Below are positions 8,698 through 17,144 of a DNA stretch of 53,248 nucleotides, in pieces. Under the pieces are notes generated by a model that was given only the letters and a program-made list of their open reading frames with translations, was not told the DNA's origin and made no database searches. A program made the position numbers and the translations under genes. This DNA is from Ancylobacter novellus (lineage in GTDB: Bacteria; Pseudomonadota; Alphaproteobacteria; Rhizobiales; Xanthobacteraceae), in assembly GCA_003241485.1 (NCBI GenBank), contig QFQD01000066.1, forward strand, positions 1-53,248, given 5' to 3'. Position 1 is the first letter of the stretch, and each line of letters starts with the position of its first letter.

Positions 8698-9737
8698 CGC
8701 GTTTCTCCCTCGCGGCGGCGGGTGGTGTTGCGTTCGATCAGCCGCCCCGGCGGCAGCCGCAGAATCTGCGGCTCCTGCTCGCGGTCGACCGCCAGATCGC
8801 GGGCGAGGCTGACGGTGGCGCGCATCATCCCGTCCAGCGGCTGGGCCACGGTGGTCAGCAGATGCGAGGGCCAGCCGGCCATGGTGATGTCGTCGAAACC
8901 GACCACCGAGATGTCGTCCGGCACGCGAAGGCGTCCGCCTTCCTGCACGCCGGCGATGAAGCCGATGGCGACGATGTCGTTGGCGCAGAACACGCCGTCG
9001 ATCGGGCGCCCGCTCCTCTCGGCTTCCAGCCCCGCCGCATAGCCGGCTTCGTAACTGAATCGCCCGGCCTCGATGACCAGCGGACGCTCGAAGCCGCGCT
9101 CCTCTGCCCGCCGGCAGAAGCCGCGGTGGCGCTCCACATTGGTGGAGGCGCCGGGAAAGGCGGAGACATAAGCAAGGTTGCGGTGGCCGCTGTCGATGAG
9201 ATGGTCCGCGACCAGCCGTCCGCCCGCCTCATTGTCGCAGGTGACGCCGAAGCCGAGACCGTCGGCGGACAGGCGGTTGAAGAAGATGCACGGCGCGCCG
9301 GCCTGTTCGCATTTCTCGCGGGCGTGCGAGGCCATGTTGGCCGCGAGCACGATGACGAGGTCGGGCTGGTAGGTCAGCAGAAGGTCGACCGCATCGTCGA
9401 TCTTCTCGGGCTGGTTGGCGGCGGAGAGCATGACGTTCATGCCCGCCTCCTGCAGCATCGCCGTCATCTCGGTCATGACCTCGGGATAGAACGGGTTGGT
9501 CAGGTCGGAGACCACCATGCCCACGATCTGGGTCTTCTTGGTGATGAGGCTCTGCGCGAAGGGGTTGGGGCGATAGCCGAGCGCGGCGGCGCGCTCCAGA
9601 ACCAGCCGGCGCGTTTCGGCGGCGATCACCGCATCGGGGTAGAAGGCCCGCGACACCGTCGAGACCGACATGCCGAGATCGCGCGCGAGGTCCTTCACGG
9701 TCACGCGGCGTCCCTTGTCTCGTTGTGCATCGCTCAA
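8694..9737 (-). CDS. LacI-family transcriptional regulator
   Basis: A 347-aa repressor. The N-terminal HTH (VTVKDLARDLGMSVSTVSRA, residues about 12-31) with the hinge region YRPNPFAQSL is followed by a periplasmic-binding-protein-like effector domain (about 70-335). The best start is TTG at 9737: an AGGAGA ribosome site sits 6-7 bases upstream, and the only nearby ATG is out of frame; GTG at 9704 would cut into the HTH. It follows the binding-protein gene after 146 bp and is coupled to the 184-aa gene. The palindrome at 14783-14807 has the even-spaced, CG-centred style of LacI operators and is its probable target. The inducer is presumably the imported substrate or a metabolite. Confidence 0.9.
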   Translation of the reverse strand: MSDAQRDKGRRVTVKDLARDLGMSVSTVSRAFYPDAVIAAETRRLVLERAAALGYRPNPFAQSLITKKTQIVGMVVSDLTNPFYPEVMTEMTAMLQEAGMNVMLSAANQPEKIDDAVDLLLTYQPDLVIVLAANMASHAREKCEQAGAPCIFFNRLSADGLGFGVTCDNEAGGRLVADHLIDSGHRNLAYVSAFPGASTNVERHRGFCRRAEERGFERPLVIEAGRFSYEAGYAAGLEAERSGRPIDGVFCANDIVAIGFIAGVQEGGRLRVPDDISVVGFDDITMAGWPSHLLTTVAQPLDGMMRATVSLARDLAVDREQEPQILRLPPGRLIERNTTRRREGETR

Positions 9738-9841
9738 GGCCTGTCTCCTGTCTCGCCGCCGCCGCGCCTGTTCCGCCGCGGAAGGAAAGCTGCTTAGCCT
9801 GCACCCGCTCTGTCGCGAAACCCCGACGGGGCGGTTTGGGG

Positions 9842-9869
9842 CCGCCCGGCACCTCGCGGCGCCGGGCGG
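9842..9869 (-). terminator. Hairpin between the binding-protein gene and the LacI gene
   Basis: A perfect 9-bp stem (CCGCCCGGC / GCCGGGCGG) with a 10-base loop lies 15 bases past the stop of the binding-protein gene. There is no T tract, so it is more likely a transcript-stabilising or attenuating hairpin than a strong terminator. Such hairpins often raise binding-protein expression over the downstream genes. Confidence 0.5.
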
Positions 9870-9883
9870 AAGATCGGGTTGGC

Positions 9884-11107
9884 TCAGTTCACGGTCGGGG
9901 TGACCTTGGTGAGCTTGTACTGGTCCTTGGCAGCCTCGCAGCGGGCGCAGTTGATGCCCGGCTCGTTGGCGGCCTTGACCACTTCCGCCGGCAGCGGCTG
10001 GATGGTCGCGCCCTTCACCGGGGTGCCGTTCAGCGCCGAATCGATGTTCAGCTCCGGCAGCAGCACCGGGTTCAGCACTTCGGTGACGAAGGAGGAGGGT
10101 ACGCGGTCCTTCGGGAAGACGTTGCAGCCATTCTCGAACTTGTCACCCGCGCACGGCTTCACCTTGTCGGCCGGCACCCAGGGGAGCGGGTATTCGATGT
10201 TGGTGGGCTTGAGCTCGCGCTTGCCGGTGAGGATTTCCATCATCAGCTTGAAGGCATAGCCCGACTGCGCCGGCGGCGAGCCGGCCGAGACGCCGGTCAG
10301 ACCCTTGGCCTGCATCGCCGGATCGGCGAGGGCGAGGCGGAAGCCGTTGGAATTCTCACCGGTGACCGGCACGAGATTGCCGCCCTTGTCGAGCAGCGCC
10401 TGGATGGCGCCGTATTCGCCGGCCTGCGCCCAGATGCCCTGAACGTCGGGATGGGCGGCCAGCGCCTTGGCGGTTTCCTGCTGGGTCGTGCGGTCGTCCC
10501 AGAACGAGTAATATTCGGACACCACCTCGATGCCGGGATATTTGGCGAAGATGTGCTTGGCGCCGTCGGTGTGGCGCTGATCGACCGAGTTGCCCGGCAC
10601 GCCGCGCGACAGGAAGATCTTGCCCTTGCCGCCCAGCGCGTTGACCAGCGCCTGCGCCGAATTCTCGCCGAAGCCGGAGGAGAGGTAGCTGACGTTGTAG
10701 GCGCAGTTCTCGGTGACGGTGGCGTCGTACATGAAGAACAGCACGCCCTGCTCGCAGCCGCGCTTGATGGTGCGGTTGAGCGCGGTGGCGGAGATCGGGA
10801 AGCTGACGATGCCGTCGGCGCCGGCGTCGATCATGCTCTCATAGGCGGAGATCTGCGCCTGCGGGTCGGCGCCGGAGATGACCTCCTTCAGCTCGACGAT
10901 GTCGTTATAGGGCGGGGTGGCCGCCAGCGCCTTCACGATGTTGGCCGCCTCGGACTGCCAGGCGTTCCCGGAATAGCTGAGGCTGAGATAGATCTTGTAC
11001 TTCTTGCCGTCCTTGGGAGCACCGGCCTCGGCGGGCTGGATGGCACCCAGGCAGGCGGCGCCGAGCAGCAGCGCGGCGGTCGCGGACTTGAGCAGCGTCG
11101 ATATCAT
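9884..11107 (-). CDS. Sugar-type ABC transporter substrate-binding protein
   Basis: A 407-aa periplasmic binding protein of the Peripla_BP_4 (ribose/xylose) class. Residues 1-28 form a Sec signal peptide (hydrophobic ALLLGAACLGA, cleavage after AEA). The mature part begins KYKIYLSLSYSGNAWQSEA, typical of RbsB-like proteins, and has two alpha/beta lobes. It is longer than RbsB (about 300 aa) because of a C-terminal extension from about residue 320 that carries several Cys (CAGDKFENGC, then NCARC), suggesting disulfides. The chosen ATG at 11107 has an AAGGAGG site 7 bases upstream. It follows the permease genes after 56 bp. It selects the substrate for the catabolic locus, so its ligand would identify the pathway. 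Confidence 0.92.
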   Translation of the reverse strand: MISTLLKSATAALLLGAACLGAIQPAEAGAPKDGKKYKIYLSLSYSGNAWQSEAANIVKALAATPPYNDIVELKEVISGADPQAQISAYESMIDAGADGIVSFPISATALNRTIKRGCEQGVLFFMYDATVTENCAYNVSYLSSGFGENSAQALVNALGGKGKIFLSRGVPGNSVDQRHTDGAKHIFAKYPGIEVVSEYYSFWDDRTTQQETAKALAAHPDVQGIWAQAGEYGAIQALLDKGGNLVPVTGENSNGFRLALADPAMQAKGLTGVSAGSPPAQSGYAFKLMMEILTGKRELKPTNIEYPLPWVPADKVKPCAGDKFENGCNVFPKDRVPSSFVTEVLNPVLLPELNIDSALNGTPVKGATIQPLPAEVVKAANEPGINCARCEAAKDQYKLTKVTPTVN

Positions 11108-11163
11108 CGTCGTTTCCTCCTTGAGATGTGCGTTGTTCTTGTCGTTGGTCTCGCCCGTCTGGC

Positions 11164-12189
11164 TCAGCGCCAGAGCGAGCCGAGTTTCTGGAAAAGCTCC
11201 TCGCGCAGCAGCAGCAGCGCCACGAGCACGATGGCGCCCTCGATGATGGTGCGCAGGCCGAATTCGAGGCCGATGGCGGAGATGATGGTGCCGAGCGTGG
11301 TCAGCAGGATCGCCCCGCCCACCGTGCCGAGAAACGTGCCGCGCCCGCCCAGGATCGACGAGCCGCCGATCACCACGGCGGCGATGGAGGGCAGGAGGTA
11401 GCTGTCGCCCATGCGCAGCGTGGCGCCGCTGGAATAGCCGACCAGCATCAGGCCGGCGAAACCCGCGCTCACCGCGCTGATGACATAGGGCAGGATGCGC
11501 ATCGCCGTGACCGGGGCGCCGGCAATGCGGGCGGCCTCCATATTGGTGCCGATGGCATAGAGATAGCGCCCGTAGATGGAGCGGCTCTGGAACAGCCAGC
11601 CCAGCAGCACGAAGCCGACCAGGAACAGCACGGGCGCGGGCAGGCCGAGCAGATGGCCCTTCATCAGGGCCACCGCGGCGTCGGGAGCGGCGCCGCGCGG
11701 CGTGCCCTTGGTGTAGCCCAGCAGCAGCGAGGAGACGATGATCGACATCGCCAGCGTCATGATGAAGGGTGGCACCTTCAGCCAGACGATGCCGGCGGCG
11801 GAGAGGAAGCCGACGCAGCCGCAGGCCAGCAGCACCAGCGGCAGGAGATACCAGGCGCCGGGATCGCTCGCCCCGACCCAGTTGGTCGCGAGGATGCCCC
11901 CCAGCGTCGCCACCGCCGGCAGCGACAGGTCGAGCCCGCCGGTGAGGATCACCAGCCCCTGCCCGAAGGACAGCACCACCAGGAACGAGCCCAGCACCAG
12001 CACGGTCTCCACCTGCGACCACGAGCCGAGCGAGGGGCTGATGAAGCGCGCGCCGAGCAGCAGCACGACGCACAGCACCGCGACCACGAGGGTGCTGACG
12101 GTCTCGGCACTGATGCGGGCGCTGCGCCGGGTGTCGCCGCTCTGCTGAAAGCGGGTCTGCGAGGTCGGATTGTCGTTCATGACCGTCAT
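11164..12189 (-). CDS. ABC transporter permease (ribose/BPD_transp_2 type)
   Basis: A 341-aa integral membrane protein with about 9-10 hydrophobic helices. It has the RbsC-type signatures ILTGGLDLSLPAVATLGGI (about 85-103), GTNMEAARIAG (the EAA-like cytoplasmic loop) and GGSSILGGRGTFLGT (about 268-282). The start ATG at 12189 overlaps the stop of the second permease by 4 bp. Together with the upstream permease it would form a heterodimeric channel energised by the upstream ATPase. Confidence 0.92.
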   Translation of the reverse strand: MTVMNDNPTSQTRFQQSGDTRRSARISAETVSTLVVAVLCVVLLLGARFISPSLGSWSQVETVLVLGSFLVVLSFGQGLVILTGGLDLSLPAVATLGGILATNWVGASDPGAWYLLPLVLLACGCVGFLSAAGIVWLKVPPFIMTLAMSIIVSSLLLGYTKGTPRGAAPDAAVALMKGHLLGLPAPVLFLVGFVLLGWLFQSRSIYGRYLYAIGTNMEAARIAGAPVTAMRILPYVISAVSAGFAGLMLVGYSSGATLRMGDSYLLPSIAAVVIGGSSILGGRGTFLGTVGGAILLTTLGTIISAIGLEFGLRTIIEGAIVLVALLLLREELFQKLGSLWR

Positions 12190-13178
12190 TTCCGTTCACC
12201 GATCCGGGTCAGCAGGCCGCTGAAGACCACCGCCACAATCAGCACGACGCCCTGGAACAGGCCGGTGTAGAAGGAGGAGACGCCGCTGGAGAACAGCACC
12301 TTCTGCAGCAGGGTCAGCGTCGCCGCGCCCATTACCGAGGCGAACAGTCCGCCGCGCCCGCCGCTCAGCGACGTGCCGCCCAGAGCCACCGCCGCGAAGG
12401 ACAGCAGCAGCAGCGGCGTGCCGGAGGCGGGATTTCCTGTCGCGGTCTGCGCGCTCAGCATCAGCCCGGCGAGGCCGTAGAGCATGCCGGCGAGGACGAA
12501 GGTGAGGAAGCGCGTGCGCCGGACATTGATGCCGGAGAGCGCGGCGGCCGGCTCGTCGGCGCCGATGGCGTAGAGCGCGACGCCGTAATCGGTGCGCCGC
12601 ATCAGCAGCCACAGCGCGACCACCGCCGCGACGGCGAGGCCGGAAACCGGCACCACACCCCACAGCCGGCCCGTCAGTTCATCGGCGATCCAGTCCGACA
12701 CCGCCCCGCCCGGCGCGTTGAGGATCACCAGCGCGATGCCCTGGCAGATAATCATGGTGGCCAGCGTGGCGGCGATCGACTGGAGCCGGAGATAGGCCAC
12801 CAGCCATCCGTTCACCGCTCCCACCCCGCCGCCAATGGCGAGGCATAGCAGCATGGACAGCAGCGCGCCGTCGGGCCCCTCCATGGGATAGACCGCCAGC
12901 ACGACATTGCAGAGCGAGATGACGCCGGCGATGGAAAGATCAAAGCCGCGGCTCAGCACCACGAGCGTCTGCCCGGCGGCCGCGAGCGCCAGCGGCGCCG
13001 TGTTGTTCATCAGCGCGGCGATGGCATAGGCGTCGAGCGCGCGCGGCTGCTGATAGGCATAAAGCGCGTAGAGAATGACATAGAGCCCCACGATCAGCCC
13101 GGCGCCCTGCGTGAGGCGCCACGCCCTGAGGGAGGCGGGCGAGGGGAGGCGTTGCGGCGACGCTGGTGCGCGGCTCAT
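12186..13178 (-). CDS. ABC transporter permease (ribose/BPD_transp_2 type)
   Basis: A 330-aa membrane protein paralogous to the adjacent permease. It shows VLSRGFDLSIAGVISLCNV (about 70-88), an IGADEPAAALSGINVRRTR coupling loop and GGTSLSGGRGGLFASV near the C-terminus. About 9 transmembrane helices are evident. It overlaps both the ATPase gene and the next permease gene by 4 bp, so the importer genes are tightly coupled. Two different permeases are seen in several sugar importers of this class in Rhizobiales. Confidence 0.92.
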   Translation of the reverse strand: MSRAPASPQRLPSPASLRAWRLTQGAGLIVGLYVILYALYAYQQPRALDAYAIAALMNNTAPLALAAAGQTLVVLSRGFDLSIAGVISLCNVVLAVYPMEGPDGALLSMLLCLAIGGGVGAVNGWLVAYLRLQSIAATLATMIICQGIALVILNAPGGAVSDWIADELTGRLWGVVPVSGLAVAAVVALWLLMRRTDYGVALYAIGADEPAAALSGINVRRTRFLTFVLAGMLYGLAGLMLSAQTATGNPASGTPLLLLSFAAVALGGTSLSGGRGGLFASVMGAATLTLLQKVLFSSGVSSFYTGLFQGVVLIVAVVFSGLLTRIGERK

Positions 13179-14746
13179 CGGGCAGGCTCCCTTGTCGCAT
13201 GGCTGCTCTGGCCGTGGCCGATCATCGCGGCGACCAGACTTTGCTCGGCGAGGTCGTCGCCCTCGACGTTCTGGAAGACCTTGCCGCCATAAAGGACCAG
13301 GCAGCGGTCGGCGAGCTGGACGATTTCCGGCAGCTCCGACGAGTAGAACAGCACTGAGCCGCCGCTGTCGGCGAAGGCGCGGATGGCGGCATAGATGGAT
13401 TCCTTGGTGCCCACATCTACGCCGCGCGTCGGGTCGAACAGCAGCAGGGTGCGCGCGCCGGTGCCAAGCGTGCGCGCCATCAGCGCCTTCTGCTGGTTGC
13501 CGCCGGAGAGATCGCCGATGGCGAAGGCGAGATAGCGCGGGTTCAGCGCCACCTTCTGCGCGGCCGGCAGCGCGGCCTTTTCCTCGTCATGCCGGCCGAT
13601 GAACCCGCCCCGCCGCACACGCGGCAGGAAGGGCAGCACGACATTGGTGGCCGCCGACAATCCGGCGAGGATGCCCTCGGTCTTGCGCTCCTCCGGCAGG
13701 TAGCTGATGCCGCTGCCGAAGCTGAGCGCCGCGCGCGGGCTGCCATAGGAGGCCGGCTTGCCGTCGACCTCGATGGTGCCGCCCGCCGGCGCATCGAGCC
13801 CGGCGAGCACGCGGAAGAGACCGCGCTGCCCCTGGCCCTCCAGCGCGGCGACGCCGAGAACCTCGCCCTCGCCGAGATGGAAGGAGACGCCGCGAAGGCC
13901 GTGGCCGGAAAGATTGCCGGCAACCAGCCGCGAGGGGCGCGACACCCCGGTCGGGCGTGCCGGGCGGCGCGCGCGCTCGACACGGTGGCCGACCATCATC
14001 TCGAAGATGTCGCCATCGCTGGCGTTGCAGAGACCCACCGTGCCGATGGACCGGCCATTGCGCAGCACGGTCGCGGCGGTGCAGATCTCGCGCACCTCAG
14101 CGAGGCGGTGCGAGATGTAGAGAATGGCCACGCCGCGTGCGCGGGCCTTGGCAATCTGCTCGAACAGCCAGTCGGTTTCGGCCAGCGAGGCGGTGGGCTC
14201 GTCGAGGATGAGGACACGGCCGGCATTCTCGATGGCGCGGGCGATTTCGATGCGCTGGCGCTCGGCGAGCGGCAGGTCGCCGACGCGCGCGGCCGGGTCG
14301 ATGCGCGCGAGCCCATGGCGCTGCAGGATGTCCGCGCCGCGGGCGATGACGCCGCGCTTCGAGATCAGCGTCCGGCCCGGTCCGGCGAGCGCGGGCAGCA
14401 GGAAGTTCTGCGCCACGGTCAGATTGGGCACCAGGCTCAGTTCCTGAAAGGCGGTGGCAACCTCGCGCCGGCGCGCTTCCAGAATGGAACGCGGGGCATA
14501 GGCCTCGCCATGCAGCTGCATCTCGCCGCGATCGGGGATCACCGCGCCGGTGAAGATGCGCACGAGGGTGGATTTGCCCGCCCCGTTCTCGCCGAGAAGG
14601 GCGTGGACCTCGCCGGCCTGAAGCGCGATGTCGGCATGTTCCAGCGCGACCGTCGCGCCATAGGACTTGCTGACGCCCGAGGCACGCATCTCGCGAAACG
14701 AAGGCTGCCGCTCCCCGGAGCCGGGGCGGCCTGTGGCGTTCGTCAT
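13175..14746 (-). CDS. Sugar ABC transporter ATP-binding protein (tandem ATPase, RbsA type)
   Basis: A 523-aa protein with two ABC ATPase domains. The first has Walker A GENGAGKST (about 53-61), signature LPLAERQRIEIARA and Walker B VLILDEPT. The second is the usual degenerate half: its P-loop position reads ALEGQGQRGLFRVLAG, its signature is LSGGNQQKALMAR and its Walker B LLLFDPTRGVD. It energises import through the two permeases. It is the first gene of the leftward catabolic operon, with a GGGAGGAA ribosome site. The ATG at 14750 is in another frame and was not used. The promoter/operator region lies directly upstream. Confidence 0.93.
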   Translation of the reverse strand: MTNATGRPGSGERQPSFREMRASGVSKSYGATVALEHADIALQAGEVHALLGENGAGKSTLVRIFTGAVIPDRGEMQLHGEAYAPRSILEARRREVATAFQELSLVPNLTVAQNFLLPALAGPGRTLISKRGVIARGADILQRHGLARIDPAARVGDLPLAERQRIEIARAIENAGRVLILDEPTASLAETDWLFEQIAKARARGVAILYISHRLAEVREICTAATVLRNGRSIGTVGLCNASDGDIFEMMVGHRVERARRPARPTGVSRPSRLVAGNLSGHGLRGVSFHLGEGEVLGVAALEGQGQRGLFRVLAGLDAPAGGTIEVDGKPASYGSPRAALSFGSGISYLPEERKTEGILAGLSAATNVVLPFLPRVRRGGFIGRHDEEKAALPAAQKVALNPRYLAFAIGDLSGGNQQKALMARTLGTGARTLLLFDPTRGVDVGTKESIYAAIRAFADSGGSVLFYSSELPEIVQLADRCLVLYGGKVFQNVEGDDLAEQSLVAAMIGHGQSSHATREPAR

Positions 14747-14782
14747 TCATTTCCTCCCAGTGCCCGGAGCCGCTCCACTAAC

Positions 14783-14807
14783 GGGAACGTTCTCTGAGAA
14801 CGTTCCC
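14783..14807. promoter_or_regulatory. Perfect 25-bp palindrome, probable LacI-family operator
   Basis: Arms GGGAACGTTCTC and GAGAACGTTCCC are exact reverse complements around one central base. It begins immediately downstream of the predicted leftward -10 element and 37 bases before the first start codon, the position of a repressing operator. The LacI regulator in the operon is the most likely ligand. Confidence 0.85.
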
Positions 14808-14837
14808 ATTGTTGCCGCCGTTTCCGAATGCGGTCAA
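14808..14837 (-). promoter_or_regulatory. Probable sigma-70 promoter of the leftward catabolic operon
   Basis: On the minus strand TTGACC (14837-14832) is followed after 18 bp by AACAAT (14813-14808). The -35 is a good match and the -10 moderate. The adjacent perfect palindrome would cover the transcription start. Confidence 0.5.
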
Positions 14838-15127
14838 GCGGCGTGAGAGGGTTTTATGCAGGCGACCCGGCCGAAACGGCGGCTGAAAAGACATAAGGCG
14901 CTGATAAATAATGCGAATTTTTCAGGTCGTTTCCTCTGCGGCGTGCGGGAAGACGCCGGCAGGCGGCCATTCTCCCCGCTGCGGGGGCTTTGAAAGCGGT
15001 GCGGAACGGCGCGCGTGGGAAATTCCCGGCGAGGGGTGGAAGGAGGGCGCCTTTTGCGTCAAAACCTTCCATAATCGATCAATCCGCGCCGTGGCCCAGA
15101 CGGCTGCGCCGGAGGCAGGGCACCGGC

Positions 15128-15991
15128 ATGACAATGAGCGAACGGCAGGACGGCGAGGGCGGGCAGGCGGGGCGCGGGCGCGTCGAGATGATACCGGCCA
15201 AGCGCCGGGCCCTCATTCTCGAATGCCTCAGGCGCGAAGGCGCTGCCGGGATCCAGCAGCTTGCCGACGCGATCGGCGCCTCAGCTTCCACCATCCGGCG
15301 CGACCTCGAATATCTGGTGCAGCAGGGCGCGCTGGAGCGGACCCATGGCGGGGCTCTGCTCCAGCGGGCGGAGCGGGCGACGTTCGAGCCCGACGCCGCG
15401 CTTGCCGCGCAGCTGCGCCGCCGTGAGAAGGACGCCATCGCCGCCGCCGTGGCGGAGGGTCTTCAACCCGGCCAGAGCGTGATCTTCGATGCCAGCACGA
15501 CCGTGCTCGCCGTGGCCCGCGCCGTTGTCGCGCGCCGCCTGCCGCTTACAGCCGTCACCAACAGCCTGGCCATCGCCCAGCAGCTGGCGGGCGCGCCGGA
15601 GGTGCATCTTGTGGTGCCGGGAGGGACGGTGCGTCCGGGCACGTCGACGCTGGTCGGGCGACCGGGCGAGGATTTCCTGCGGGGCATCCACGCCGACATC
15701 GCCCTGATCGGCACGCATGCGATTACCGGCACGACGCTGACGGAAACCTCGCTGGAGGTGGCGGCGATGAAACAGGCGATGATCGCCGCGGCCCGGCACG
15801 TCCTCGTGCTCGCCGACAGCTCGAAATTCACCGCGCCGAGCTTCTGCACCATTTGCGATCTCTCTGATGTGCAGGAGATCGTCACCGATGACGGCATCTC
15901 GCCCGCCGTGCTGGCGGGGCTGGCGGGGGCGGGCGTCGCGGTGCGCCTCGTGCCGGTGCCGGGTCATCCGCTGGACCGCGACCGTGACTGA
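15128..15991 (+). CDS. DeoR/GlpR-family transcriptional regulator
   Basis: A 287-aa regulator. An N-terminal winged HTH (KRRALILECLRREGAAGIQQ, then IGASASTIRRDLEYL, about 22-60) with the GALERTHGGA wing is followed by a DeoRC sensor domain containing VIFDASTTVLAVA and VLADSSKF motifs. The family senses phosphorylated sugars. The start ATG at 15128 has GGAGGCAGGG upstream; ATG at 15134 is an alternative. The longer upstream reading has no ribosome site and is discarded. It heads the rightward operon and overlaps the kinase gene by 8 bp, so it probably responds to the phosphorylated acid made by that kinase. Confidence 0.9.
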   Translation: MTMSERQDGEGGQAGRGRVEMIPAKRRALILECLRREGAAGIQQLADAIGASASTIRRDLEYLVQQGALERTHGGALLQRAERATFEPDAALAAQLRRREKDAIAAAVAEGLQPGQSVIFDASTTVLAVARAVVARRLPLTAVTNSLAIAQQLAGAPEVHLVVPGGTVRPGTSTLVGRPGEDFLRGIHADIALIGTHAITGTTLTETSLEVAAMKQAMIAAARHVLVLADSSKFTAPSFCTICDLSDVQEIVTDDGISPAVLAGLAGAGVAVRLVPVPGHPLDRDRD

Positions 15992-17075
15992 GCCGACGCG
16001 CCTGCGCATTCTTGCCGACGATCTGACCGGCGCGCTGGACAGTGCCGCCGCCTTCGCCACGCCGCGCGCGCCGATTCCGGTGCTGTGGCGCGCCGCGCCC
16101 GGCCTGCCGGCGATCGCGGCGATCGACGCCGGCACGCGTGAACTCGGCGCGGCGTCGGCCGTCTCGCGGCAGGACGGTTTTGCCGACTGGCTGCTCGGCG
16201 GCGCGCCGGCTTTCAAGAAGATCGACAGCCTGCTGCGGGGCAACTGGGCGGAGGAAGTCGCGGCCCTCTCGGCACGGGCGGCGGGCTGGCGGGTCGTCGT
16301 TGCGCCGGCCTTTCCGTTCCACGGTCGCGTGACGCGGGGCGGCCGGCAATGGACGCTCGATGCGGGCGAGCCACTGGGCGGCGATATCGCGGCCGTGCTG
16401 CGCGAGGTGGGGTTCAGCGCCGTCGCCGCGCTTCGCGTCCATGACGCCGAAAGCGATGCCGATCTCGATAGGGTGGTCGCGCAGGAGACCTCATGCGGCG
16501 GCGCGGTGCTGTGGGTCGGTACCGGCGGGCTGGCCGCGGCCCTCGCCCGGTCGCGGCCGGCATGGGCAACCGGGGTGGGCGCGCCTGTGGCGAGCCGGCA
16601 CGTTTCCGCGCCGCTGCTGGCGTTCATCGGCTCGCACCACCCGGTGACGAGGGCGCAGATCGGCCGCGCCGTGGCGGACGATCCGGGTCGGCATATCCGG
16701 CTTTCGGCAAACCCGGGGGACATCGACGCGGTTCTCGAACGCCTCGCGCGCGGCCTTTCCTGCCTCGTCACCGTGGCGTTCGAGGGCGCCCGCGCGGATG
16801 CCGCCCGCGTTATTGCGGAGCGGTTCGCCCGGCTGCTCGCGCGGTGTCCGCCCCCCGGCACCTTGTTCGTGGCCGGGGGCGAGACGCTGCGCGATGTGGC
16901 TGTTGCGATCGGCGCCGAAGGACTGGCGGTGGAGGGCGCACGCGAGCCGGGCCTTGCGGTGTCGCGCCTGCGGGGCGGGCGCTTCGACGGGGTGCGGGTG
17001 CTCTCGAAATCCGGCGCCTTCGGTGCGCCCGATCTGTTGCGCGGGCTGGTCGACGCCGCGTCGAGCGCGTCCTGA
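15984..17075 (+). CDS. Four-carbon acid sugar kinase family protein (DUF1537; DtnK/DenK-like)
   Basis: A 363-aa member of the OtnK/DtnK kinase family. The N-terminal domain starts LRILADDLTGALDSAAAFA, the family's substrate-binding signature, with FKKIDSLLRGNW at about 74-85. The C-terminal nucleotide-binding domain has FVAGGETLRDVAVAIGAEG and ends VLSKSGAFGAPDLL. At 363 aa it is shorter than typical members (about 420). The family phosphorylates threonate, erythronate and related C4 acids at O4. The GTG start overlaps the DeoR stop by 8 bp. A PdxA-type dehydrogenase follows, the D-threonate arrangement (DtnK plus PdxA2 giving DHAP). Substrate stereochemistry cannot be assigned from sequence. 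Confidence 0.88.
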   Translation: MTEPTRLRILADDLTGALDSAAAFATPRAPIPVLWRAAPGLPAIAAIDAGTRELGAASAVSRQDGFADWLLGGAPAFKKIDSLLRGNWAEEVAALSARAAGWRVVVAPAFPFHGRVTRGGRQWTLDAGEPLGGDIAAVLREVGFSAVAALRVHDAESDADLDRVVAQETSCGGAVLWVGTGGLAAALARSRPAWATGVGAPVASRHVSAPLLAFIGSHHPVTRAQIGRAVADDPGRHIRLSANPGDIDAVLERLARGLSCLVTVAFEGARADAARVIAERFARLLARCPPPGTLFVAGGETLRDVAVAIGAEGLAVEGAREPGLAVSRLRGGRFDGVRVLSKSGAFGAPDLLRGLVDAASSAS

Positions 17076-17109
17076 CGCACGCCATTGCGCATTTATGAGA
17101 TATTTTGAT

Positions 17110-17126
17110 AGAAGATGGAATCTTCT
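17110..17126. promoter_or_regulatory. Short perfect inverted repeat before pdxA2
   Basis: AGAAGAT and ATCTTCT flank a GGA spacer, in an AT-rich patch between the kinase stop and the pdxA2 start. It could be an operator (DeoR?) or a small hairpin in the transcript. It overlaps one possible upstream ATG at 17115, which argues for the downstream start. Confidence 0.4.
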
Positions 17127-17144
17127 GAGAAAAGGATGACACCC

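Larger units (their letters stand above)
14747..15127. other. Divergent regulatory region of the catabolic locus
   Basis: The 381 bp between the ABC ATPase gene and the DeoR gene hold the leftward promoter and LacI operator. A distinctly AT-rich stretch at about 14880-14935 is a likely site for a rightward DeoR promoter; no clear -35/-10 pair or DeoR repeat could be fixed there. No open frame in it looks coding. Confidence 0.6.
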
